Positions 1-5,314 of a DNA stretch of 5,597 bases are shown in pieces; within the stretch, counting starts at the first letter, position 1; each line of letters opens with the position of its first letter. The notes beneath the pieces were generated by a model. That model had not been told where the DNA came from. It saw nothing but the letters and a program-made list of their open reading frames with translations, and did no database searches. A program made the position numbers and the translations under genes. The stretch comes from Chloroflexota bacterium (lineage in GTDB: Bacteria > Chloroflexota > Ktedonobacteria > Ktedonobacterales > Ktedonobacteraceae): assembly GCA_005879655.1 (NCBI GenBank), contig VBJK01000210.1, positions 1 to 5,597 of the forward strand, given 5' to 3'.

Positions 1-427
1 GTGCACAGAGTCCTGCACAGTTTTCATCGCATAGCGTCACCATAGGAATAGCCAGCAGTACTTGTTGCCTTACTGCCTCGCCGAGATCAATCTGGTGATG
101 CTCATCAATGGGGAAGGCGTCTTCTACGTCAGCGTCGTGTACTGGTAGGCCAGTGATGACATCGACAGTGGGATAGAAACGCTCCTCAAATGGTACATGC
201 ATCGGTTGCTCGAAGACCTTCAAACAACGTGTACAGGAAAATTCAAGGGTTAAGTCCACCCAACCATCTACCAATAAACCCTGGTTGATGCGGCGCATAC
301 GCGCCTGGCCTGTGAGTGGGCCAATGACCTTGAGGTCTTCGTCGAGCTGAATGTTTGGCTCTTCAATGTCAGATACTAACGAGGTCCCAACGGGTGACTT
401 CATTAGCTGCGCTACGTTAAAGATCAT
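1..427 (-). CDS. yceD: YceD/DUF177 family protein, 3' end cut by window edge
   Basis: The reading frame stays open from an ATG at 427 to the window edge, giving 142 residues without a stop. The N-terminus (MIFNVAQLMKSPVGTS) is the usual opening of the DUF177/YceD family. A CTRC pair (C65, C68) and a later C133/C137/C141 set in the context LCDENCAGLC match the family's cysteine signature, which often binds a metal in Gram-positive-type members. About 25-40 residues should be missing beyond the edge. The start is fixed by GGAAGGGG (437-444), nine bases before the ATG. YceD proteins are linked to 23S rRNA maturation, and their genes normally precede rpmF (ribosomal protein L32), which I expect just outside the window. 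It has its own consensus promoter at 527-555. The family call is firm; the exact biochemical role is not well established. Confidence 0.93.
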   Translation of the reverse strand, partial: MIFNVAQLMKSPVGTSLVSDIEEPNIQLDEDLKVIGPLTGQARMRRINQGLLVDGWVDLTLEFSCTRCLKVFEQPMHVPFEERFYPTVDVITGLPVHDADVEDAFPIDEHHQIDLGEAVRQQVLLAIPMVTLCDENCAGLCA

Positions 428-526
428 GGAATATTTCCCCTTCCATCTTAAGCATGATAGTTCTGGGTAAAATTCATTATGGCATGGGTAGAATGCATGC
501 CTTGCTCTTTTCGCTAGCGCTTGCTC

Positions 527-555
527 ATTATAGACAAGCTGCAAAAAGGTGTCAA
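527..555 (-). promoter_or_regulatory. Perfect-consensus sigma-70 promoter for yceD
   Basis: Read on the minus strand, TTGACA (550-555) and TATAAT (527-532) are separated by exactly 17 bases, matching the vegetative-sigma consensus at all 12 positions. Transcription should begin near 519-521, leaving a leader of about 92 bases before the yceD ATG. The promoter separates yceD (and probably rpmF) from the upstream SepIVA-like gene, so the cluster is likely read from more than one promoter. The -35 box lies five bases from the large inverted repeat at 561-652. Confidence 0.88.
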
Positions 556-560
556 GCCCT

Positions 561-652
561 GGGCAAGCACAAGGGATTGTCCCTACAATGGTTGGGGTCC
601 CCCTTGAGAAGCTGATTCGTACCATTGTAGGGGCAATCCCTTGTGTTTGCCC
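561..652. repeat. Inverted repeat, two 32-bp arms (MITE/REP-like)
   Basis: The left arm (561-592) and right arm (621-652) are reverse complements at 30 of 32 positions, with a 28-base spacer. The arms carry the motif GGGCAANCACAAGGGATTG followed by a CCCTACAATGGT end. A single related arm recurs at 2494-2514, so this is a dispersed family rather than a one-off terminator. It begins 11 bases after the SepIVA-like stop codon. In that gene's transcript it would fold into a long stem and could stabilise the 3' end or reduce read-through into yceD. There is no T-tract after it, and no transposase or clear target-site duplication was found. Confidence 0.85.
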
Positions 653-663
653 TCAACCTCGCC

Positions 664-1302
664 TTATGGGAAATTTGGGCCTCCCATCGTATCAGCCGCA
701 AGTCTAGCTCGCCGCGTGAGTGGAGGGGCAGGCTGATGTTGTTCCGCTTCTTCATCTTCTTCATCTTCTTCATCTTCCTGCTCGGCCTCTTGCTCTGCTT
801 CGTTCAGCGGTTCTTCAAGGCTCTCCAGACCGCGTTCTATGCTCAGGATAGTACGACTGACCTCGGTTTCAACACTCAGGAGGTGTTCACGCAAATTGCG
901 CAATGTCTCCATCGCATAAGCGTCAGCGTCAGCTTTGAGCCGCTCGGTCTGCTCTTCGGCGCGCTGCATCACCTCCTGATAATGACCTGCCGCTTTTTGC
1001 ATCATCTCCTGCGAACGTTCTTCGGCAGCTGCCAGCAGTCCTTCCCGATTCAAGACTCGTTCAGTCTCTTCGCGTGCTCGTGCAAGCAGGGTGGTGGCTT
1101 CGGCCTGGGCCTGGGCGTGGATACGCTCTTTCTCCTGAATAACACGCCTAGCCTGCTTGACTTCGTCAGGAATGGAGGTCCGCATCTGTTCTATGATATT
1201 AAGTATATCACTCTCTTTGAGAATAATCTGATTCGTCAAAGGAACACGCCGACTACTGGCAATGAGATTCTCCAGGCGGTCTACAAGATACAATATATCC
1301 AT
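664..1302 (-). CDS. SepIVA/DivIVA-like coiled-coil protein with acidic tail
   Basis: The product is 212 residues, soluble and mostly alpha-helical. Residues 1-60 resemble the N-terminal part of mycobacterial SepIVA (Rv2927c): a helix, an R-x-VPLT stretch (R19-T23), then SDILNIIEQMRTSIPDEVKQA. A long Ala/Glu/Arg-rich coiled coil fills about 45-165, followed by a run of Glu and Asp (about 168-188) and a short Pro- and Arg-containing end. I infer a cytoplasmic scaffold for septal or envelope growth. Automatic annotation might instead say DivIVA-domain or ATP-synthase-subunit-b-like. I chose ATG 1302, not the ATG at 1377, because the longer form would overlap coaD and adds unrelated residues. The ribosome site is weak, and the gap to the coaD stop is 19 bases, so translation probably depends on the coaD message. 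A coaD, SepIVA-like, yceD order is, from memory, also seen in Actinobacteria. Confidence 0.82.
   Translation of the reverse strand: MDILYLVDRLENLIASSRRVPLTNQIILKESDILNIIEQMRTSIPDEVKQARRVIQEKERIHAQAQAEATTLLARAREETERVLNREGLLAAAEERSQEMMQKAAGHYQEVMQRAEEQTERLKADADAYAMETLRNLREHLLSVETEVSRTILSIERGLESLEEPLNEAEQEAEQEDEEDEEDEEAEQHQPAPPLTRRARLAADTMGGPNFP
747..777. repeat. 9-bp tandem repeat inside the acidic tail
   Basis: CTTCTTCAT occurs three times in a row (747-755, 756-764, 765-773), followed by a partial CTTC. On the coding strand it encodes the repeated Asp-Glu-Glu run near residues 177-186 of the SepIVA-like protein. The nine-base unit keeps the frame, so copy-number slippage would lengthen or shorten the acidic tail without disrupting the gene. 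Confidence 0.85.
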
Positions 1303-1321
1303 GCTCAATACTCTGTGTCTC

Positions 1322-1828
1322 TCACATACCCAATTTGTGTTGTAATGCGCGCGCAACGGGTGCGGGAAGCATATCATCTACGTTGCCACCCAGACGCGCA
1401 ACTTCTTTCAGTAACGATGAACTGACAAAAAGCTGATCGACATTGGTGAACAGACAGAGGGTCTCTATCTCTGGTGCCAGTTTGCGATTCATCAGCCCTT
1501 GCTGGAATTCGGCATCAAAGTCGTTCGATGACCGGAGTCCTTTGACAAGCGCTTCCCCTTTAACTGAGCGTACATATTCGACTAGTAACGTTGTAAATTT
1601 ATCGACATGTACATTGGTTAGCTCTTCCGCCACGATGACTTCTTGCCAGAGCGCCATGCGCTCATCGACCGAAAAGAGCAAATTTTTTGCGGGGAAGGCG
1701 TAAACCGCAATAACCAGGGTATCAAAAAGCTTTGCCGTTCTCCTGGCAATATCGAGATGTCCATTGGTTAACGGGTCAAAACTGCCTGGATAAACTGCTA
1801 TACGCTGACGCTTTCTCTCTTGATTCAC
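1322..1828 (-). CDS. coaD: Phosphopantetheine adenylyltransferase (CoaD)
   Basis: The enzyme transfers AMP from ATP to 4'-phosphopantetheine to make dephospho-CoA, the fourth step of coenzyme A synthesis, in the cytoplasm. The product is 168 residues, close to the 159-165 usual for the family. It is a nucleotidyltransferase-fold protein with the YPGSFDPLTNGH motif at 13-24 (TNGH is the T/HxGH catalytic signature), a lysine at 48 matching E. coli K42, KGLRSSNDFD at 96-105, and the ATP-binding VSSS at 135-138 followed by LLKEVA. I chose GTG 1828 because AAGGGGAAGG lies seven bases upstream. The ATG at 1909 would add 27 unrelated residues with no ribosome site. It appears to be the first gene of a run with the SepIVA-like gene, driven by the promoter at 1918-1946. 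Confidence 0.97.
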   Translation of the reverse strand: MNQERKRQRIAVYPGSFDPLTNGHLDIARRTAKLFDTLVIAVYAFPAKNLLFSVDERMALWQEVIVAEELTNVHVDKFTTLLVEYVRSVKGEALVKGLRSSNDFDAEFQQGLMNRKLAPEIETLCLFTNVDQLFVSSSLLKEVARLGGNVDDMLPAPVARALQHKLGM

Positions 1829-1917
1829 GCGTGATCCTTCCCCTTTGGTGACAATCAAAGCTAAAAAGTACTTCAATGTACCTTGCTGGCTCCCACTTTG
1901 TGAGGGCAATATACCTC

Positions 1918-1946
1918 ATTAAACCATATCATCAGTGCTTCGGCAA
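1918..1946 (-). promoter_or_regulatory. Extended -10 promoter for coaD
   Basis: On the minus strand, TTGCCG (1941-1946) and TTTAAT (1918-1923) are separated by 17 bases, and a TGG directly before the -10 box gives the TGn extension. Start would be near 1911 with a leader of about 80 bases. It lies between the terminator of the upstream gene and the coaD start, where a promoter is needed. The boxes match consensus at four and five of six positions, so this is a reasonable prediction only. Confidence 0.6.
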
Positions 1947-1976
1947 TATGACATCCTGTCGCTCAACAAGGTTTAT

Positions 1977-2023
1977 AAAAAAAACGAACAGCAGCTGTGG
2001 CTAGCTGTTAAGCCGCCACAGCT
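1977..2023 (-). terminator. Rho-independent terminator of the four-helix membrane protein gene
   Basis: Reading the minus strand after the stop codon at 2060, AGCTGTGGC (2015-2023) pairs perfectly with GCCACAGCT (1993-2001) around a 13-base loop. Eight uninterrupted T residues follow (1977-1984). A competing hairpin, AACAGC with GCTGTT, lies inside the same stretch and ends two bases from the T-tract, closer to the ideal spacing. Either fold would end the transcript before coaD. Confidence 0.82.
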
Positions 2024-2059
2024 TAAATATTGGTCATCTCCTGTTTCGTTAGAGATAAT

Positions 2060-2449
2060 TTACTCAGCTTTCTGAGTAGCAACCATAACACGCTTCTTGT
2101 AACGTGCAGTGATCATCTCTCCCATGCCGATCGCTAGCAGGCCAAGGATGAGATGCATAACCTGGATAATCCAGTGCACATTAGGTGCTGGAAAGATGGC
2201 CTCTTGCCTCACACCGAAGCCAACGACAATTAGTCCGACGATGAATGCCGCTATGCCGAGTCCCTGTCCTCCTCTGCTCGAAACGATCAGAGCACCAAGC
2301 ACCCATAGTGCAAGAACAACAATAATGCCTAGTAACATATGAATGTCGCGCAAGGAATCACCCGTGACTTTAGTCCAGTTCAGAATGCCCAGGATCAAAG
2401 CCAGTACTCCTGCTATACGCAATACCATGCTCGCAATACGTACAACCAT
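2060..2449 (-). CDS. Small four-helix membrane protein, function unknown
   Basis: I do not recognise a named family. The 129-residue product has four likely membrane helices (about 8-25, 34-56, 63-80 and 91-113), a basic end (ARYKKR at 115-120) and no obvious signal peptide. The two halves look alike: each is a helix, a short loop and then a helix opening with a histidine-containing motif, IHMLLG (36-41) in the first half and MHLILG (98-103) in the second. H92 precedes the last helix. This suggests an ancient duplication of a two-helix unit. The paired histidines could bind haem or metal, but that is speculation. The start is well supported by AAGGAG five bases before the ATG. The gene lies 90 bases after the MFS gene on the same strand and ends in its own terminator, so it may be the last gene of that transcript. 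Confidence 0.82.
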   Translation of the reverse strand: MVVRIASMVLRIAGVLALILGILNWTKVTGDSLRDIHMLLGIIVVLALWVLGALIVSSRGGQGLGIAAFIVGLIVVGFGVRQEAIFPAPNVHWIIQVMHLILGLLAIGMGEMITARYKKRVMVATQKAE

Positions 2450-2493
2450 AATATCTCCTTAATGAGCCATATATTGTGTTTTGAAACGTGCCA

Positions 2494-2514
2494 GGGCAAC
2501 CACAAGGGATTGCC
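2494..2514. repeat. Third copy of the inverted-repeat arm (solo)
   Basis: The first 19-21 bases of the arm found at 561-592 (GGGCAANCACAAGGGATTG, then CC) recur here, after which similarity fades. No partner arm follows. It lies in the 90-base gap between the MFS gene and the four-helix membrane protein gene. It looks like a degraded or half-length member of the dispersed family. Confidence 0.75.
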
Positions 2515-2539
2515 ACGACACGGGAACGGTAGCTAGCTT

Positions 2540-3691
2540 CTATTCGATTTTCCGCATACGGGAGAGAGCAGGTAATGCCTGCACTGCTCCAAGTGCCACT
2601 AGTATACTACCACCTAGCAGGGGCGTTGTGGGTCCACCAAGCAGATAGACGCTGCCCGCCAGGTATGGTCCTATAATACGGCCCAGACTCCCGATACCTT
2701 GAGCTAAGCCCAACGTCTTGCCCTGCGTTTCGGCTGAACCGGTGAATGAGAGTAAGGTAGAGACTGTCGGCGTGATTGCGCCATCGCCAATGCTGAGCAG
2801 CCCCAAAGTAACGAAAATCCAGATTAACTGTGTGCTAAATGCCAGAGTACTCAGCCCAACGGCCATCAAAACCAAGCCAATCAGTAAGACACTCTTCTCT
2901 CCCCAACGTTTAACCAGCCGTGCCACCAGTCCTCCCTGCATAATAACAACGAGTATGCCTACGTATGTAAAGATGTAGCCATTTTGGGAGGCTCCCCAGC
3001 CAAAGGCGTGCTGTGTGAAAAGTGGGAAGGTGGTCTCCATGGCGGTAAAGGCGATAGTGTACAGCAGGTTGACGATGATTAGTGCCAGCAGGGCAGGGGT
3101 ATGCCGCAGGTTCTCCCAACCGGAAACAAGCGCACTTAATCCTTTAGGGTGAGCAGCTGCCTGATGCTGTTGGCGCGTCTCTGGCAAAAAGAGGAGTACC
3201 AGTATAGTATTAAGCAAGGCAATACCAGAGGCAAGCCAAAATGGTACTGTGGCACCTAGCGGCGAGAGAAGCCCGCCCAGCGCCGGTCCAATGACAAAGC
3301 CGAGTCCTATCGCAGCACCGATTAGTCCCATGCCCTTCGCCCGTTCGTTGGGCATCGTGACATCGGAGACAACAGCCTGAGCAGAACCGATGTTGGATGC
3401 GCCCAGACCGCCAATCAGTCGTGCAAGTAGGAGTAGCGGCAATGAAGTTGCTAGAGCTGTCAATACAAGCGATACTGCTTCGACGAGCAAGGACACCACA
3501 ATGATCGGCTTGCGTCCATAGCGATCCGAGAGTGATCCAAGAAGCGGCGTAAAGATGAATTGTGCCAGCGCATATATCATTACAAGGAAGCCGATCTCCT
3601 GCGCGTTTGCCCCCAGATGTTGTGCCCAGAAGGGTTGTAACGGGATGATCAGGCCAAAGCCTGTAAAGTCAATCAATATAGTCAACGCCAT
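2540..3691 (-). CDS. TetA-like MFS drug/H+ antiporter
   Basis: This is a 12-helix exporter of the major facilitator superfamily (DHA1 type), expected to pump small hydrophobic compounds out of the cell in exchange for protons. From ATG 3691 it is 383 residues, close to TetA-class length. Visible landmarks are DFTGFGLIIP in helix 1 (D8), motif A GSLSDRYGRKP at 52-62, R91 with GGLGAS (motif B region), motif C GLGFVIGPALGG at 129-140, and a degenerate second motif A near 253-267. The substrate cannot be told from sequence; tetracycline is only one possibility. The start is doubtful: ATG 3691 has no ribosome site and would place helix 1 at the very N-terminus. The frame is open upstream to an AGGAGG at 3743-3748, with two ATC codons nine and twelve bases after it (3731-3733, 3728-3730). 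The extended form would be 397 residues. Transcription may continue into the four-helix gene. Confidence 0.92.
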   Translation of the reverse strand: MALTILIDFTGFGLIIPLQPFWAQHLGANAQEIGFLVMIYALAQFIFTPLLGSLSDRYGRKPIIVVSLLVEAVSLVLTALATSLPLLLLARLIGGLGASNIGSAQAVVSDVTMPNERAKGMGLIGAAIGLGFVIGPALGGLLSPLGATVPFWLASGIALLNTILVLLFLPETRQQHQAAAHPKGLSALVSGWENLRHTPALLALIIVNLLYTIAFTAMETTFPLFTQHAFGWGASQNGYIFTYVGILVVIMQGGLVARLVKRWGEKSVLLIGLVLMAVGLSTLAFSTQLIWIFVTLGLLSIGDGAITPTVSTLLSFTGSAETQGKTLGLAQGIGSLGRIIGPYLAGSVYLLGGPTTPLLGGSILVALGAVQALPALSRMRKIE

Positions 3692-3742
3692 TAAGAGTAA
3701 TGGTGATCGTCGTTGTGAAGGGGTGGTGATGATGCTCGATCG

Positions 3743-3748
3743 CCTCCT
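3743..3748 (-). promoter_or_regulatory. Strong Shine-Dalgarno AGGAGG without a standard start codon
   Basis: AGGAGG is a full match to the anti-Shine-Dalgarno core. The next ATG, GTG or TTG in any frame is ATG 3691, 51 bases downstream, far too distant. The in-frame ATC at 3731-3733 is at the ideal nine-base spacing. The sequence therefore points to a non-canonical start, or to a substituted ATG, for the MFS gene. Confidence 0.7.
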
Positions 3749-3855
3749 AAATCTGCTGCTTATACATGGGTTTTTCTAGCGTCTAGTATGACTACTAACT
3801 ATGTATAATTAATGGGGGGAGGCTGGCAGCAGTACTTTTCTCTAAAGTGATGCAC
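3749..3855. other. Gap upstream of the MFS gene; no clear promoter or terminator
   Basis: This AT-rich gap holds a six-codon ORF on the minus strand (ATG 3767 to TAG 3747-3749, MYKQQI) whose stop overlaps the AGGAGG. It also holds a small inverted repeat, TAGTA-TGAC-TACTA (3784-3797), that could be an operator. No convincing -35/-10 pair and no terminator hairpin for the mannosyltransferase gene were found. The MFS gene may therefore be read with that gene or from a weak or regulated promoter. Confidence 0.4.
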
Positions 3856-5031
3856 CTATACCAACCAACGGTTCATCACAAACACTAAGCTCAGCACACC
3901 CAACAACAATGGGAAGAAGACCATGATAGCCTGATGCAAACGTGGATGCTTCACACCAAGAGCTGCCAGCGTAATAAAAGCAGGGAACATCACCAGCACA
4001 AAACGCTGATTAGATTGCAATGGATCAGCAATTGCACTAGTTGCCGGAGCAATCAACGCTGTGAATAGTAAGAGTACCAGCCAGAGCGTATAGTTGGGAC
4101 GTAACTTGCGCCATCCAGCAATAGCCAGCGCGATGAAGCCCAGTGTCGCGCTGAGGTCAAGCAGGTCATGCGCGGTATTGCTGCTAGTAAACGGTTGCAG
4201 CCAGAAGATCTCCACCAGATTGCGCCAGATGCCAACAAACGGCCACGTCGAATGCCGTCCCCAATGGTCTTGCGTGCTGGCAAAGCGTAGTGGATCACCT
4301 GAAATCCGCCAGCAGTAGTACATGTATATCGCCAGCCCTAGTGGAATAAGCACGATGGGCAGTAAGCGCAGCAAGAGCGGCTTACTCTCGGCAATGATGG
4401 CTTTGAGTTGCAAGCTGCTATCTTCGCGCGAGAGCCAGACCTCATACAAGTAAGGAATGACCAGCAGCACGCCAGCATTTCTCGTCAGAGCGGCAAACAG
4501 TCCGCAGAGGCCAGCGATGAGCCAGCGGCGACGGCGCAGAGCAAGGAAACAACCAGCAGTGCACAGCAAGAAAAGGGACTCGGTATATGCGGCGAAGAAA
4601 TAGAAGGCAGTAGGAAAAAAAGATAGATACAGCAACGTACGCCGTCCTACCTGCTCACCCAGCATATCGGCGGCAATTTCATAGATGACGAACATAGCCC
4701 CTAAAAAGGCCAGATTGCTGACCACAATGCCCACGATCACATAGCCTTGATTGCCAACGAGCCAGGCTGCACCTCGGATGAGTAATGGGAAGAGAGGGAA
4801 AAATGCCGGATCAAAGGGGTGATTTTGCGAAAGATACCCGTACTGAGCAATGCGTGTATAGTTCACAGCGTCCCAGCGTTGCCAGGAATCCGCAAGCACA
4901 TGCAGGTGCGCAGGGATGTTGCTATACCTGGGCAACGTTAAAAGAATATAGCCAAAATAGGAAATCATCATGAAACCGGCGCGCGATGCAGCGAACAGGG
5001 CCATGATGTCACGAACGGCGGTACGTTTCAT
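3856..5031 (-). CDS. PIG-V/Gpi18-like membrane mannosyltransferase (GT-C fold)
   Basis: This is a 391-residue polytopic protein with about nine to eleven membrane helices, resembling the PIG-V / COG5542 Gpi18 family (GT76), which uses a lipid-linked sugar to add mannose on the outer face of the membrane. Family landmarks are SWQRWDAVNYTRIAQYGY at 49-66, with D54 in the first long extracellular loop where GT-C enzymes keep a catalytic acid, then FFPLFP at 77-82, SFFPTAFYFFAAYTES at 137-152, TRN at 183-185, and a late RFVLVMFP near the C-terminus. The acceptor is unknown; a cell-envelope glycan or glycolipid is the reasonable guess. I chose ATG 5031 because GAGG (5041-5044) lies nine bases upstream. 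A TTG at 5046 is possible but sits right on the purine run. That ribosome site overlaps the stop of the Uma2 remnant, implying former translational coupling. Confidence 0.88.
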   Translation of the reverse strand: MKRTAVRDIMALFAASRAGFMMISYFGYILLTLPRYSNIPAHLHVLADSWQRWDAVNYTRIAQYGYLSQNHPFDPAFFPLFPLLIRGAAWLVGNQGYVIVGIVVSNLAFLGAMFVIYEIAADMLGEQVGRRTLLYLSFFPTAFYFFAAYTESLFLLCTAGCFLALRRRRWLIAGLCGLFAALTRNAGVLLVIPYLYEVWLSREDSSLQLKAIIAESKPLLLRLLPIVLIPLGLAIYMYYCWRISGDPLRFASTQDHWGRHSTWPFVGIWRNLVEIFWLQPFTSSNTAHDLLDLSATLGFIALAIAGWRKLRPNYTLWLVLLLFTALIAPATSAIADPLQSNQRFVLVMFPAFITLAALGVKHPRLHQAIMVFFPLLLGVLSLVFVMNRWLV

Positions 5032-5042
5032 AAGCGAGATCC

Positions 5043-5286
5043 TCAATCCTCATCGTAGGGGAAGTCTAGCCCCTCATAGACTTCCTTAACGGAGAACTGG
5101 ATAGCTAGGCTTTCTAAGCGAATGTCATCTCCTGGCCCGTACGTAGATAAGGTCCACTTTCCGTCATTGCGATGATAAACCTCTACCTGTACACTTTGGG
5201 AGTCAATCATCATATATTCTTGTACTGACGAGCATTGACGATAGAGCGTAAATTTCTTTCGTCATCAGGCTACTTGGTGATAATAC
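5043..5286 (-). pseudogene. Uma2-family (DUF820) nuclease gene remnant, truncated and frameshifted
   Basis: One frame (5043-5261, 72 residues plus TGA) encodes a recognisable Uma2 C-terminus: KKFTLYRQCSSVQEYMMIDS (residues 2-21), VEVYHRNDGKWTL, YGPGDDIRLESL, and the ending VYEGLDFP. Just upstream, in a different frame, VLSPSS (5269-5286) matches the VLSPST core that precedes this region in intact members. Only ten bases separate the two blocks where about 18-21 are expected, and two in-frame TGA codons precede the main frame. A small out-of-frame deletion is the simplest explanation. The N-terminal two thirds, including most of the PD-(D/E)XK-like core, is missing, because the neighbouring gene ends at 5315. 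Uma2 genes are often many-copy in cyanobacteria and Ktedonobacteria. The fragment is almost certainly inactive. Confidence 0.8.
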
Positions 5287-5314
5287 CATATTGCAATAAC
5301 GAAGTATAGCTACT

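Noticed and set aside
561..652. CRISPR array or tRNA-like structure
   Set aside because: Only two inverted arms with one spacer, no direct repeat series and no cloverleaf features.
552..773. Minus-strand ORF starting with MKKMKKMKK
   Set aside because: It is an out-of-frame reading of the acidic-tail repeat that runs through the inverted repeat; no ribosome site and no family likeness.
1303..1377. Longer N-terminus for the SepIVA-like protein (ATG 1377)
   Set aside because: It would overlap the 3' end of coaD by 56 bases and adds residues unlike the family; the inner ATG 1302 gives the expected opening.
643..1425. Long plus-strand ORF (260 aa) with a Phe/Ile-rich segment
   Set aside because: It is antisense to the SepIVA-like gene and the 3' end of coaD. 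The FFIFFIFF run is only the reverse complement of the Glu/Asp repeat, it starts inside the inverted repeat, and the product resembles nothing.
1829..1909. Longer coaD from ATG 1909
   Set aside because: GTG 1828 has a strong ribosome site and gives family length; the longer form covers the leader and has no homologous residues.
2455..2510. Promoter for the four-helix protein gene using TTGCCC of the solo repeat arm
   Set aside because: At 17-base spacing the -10 would be CAATAT, matching only three of six positions; not convincing.
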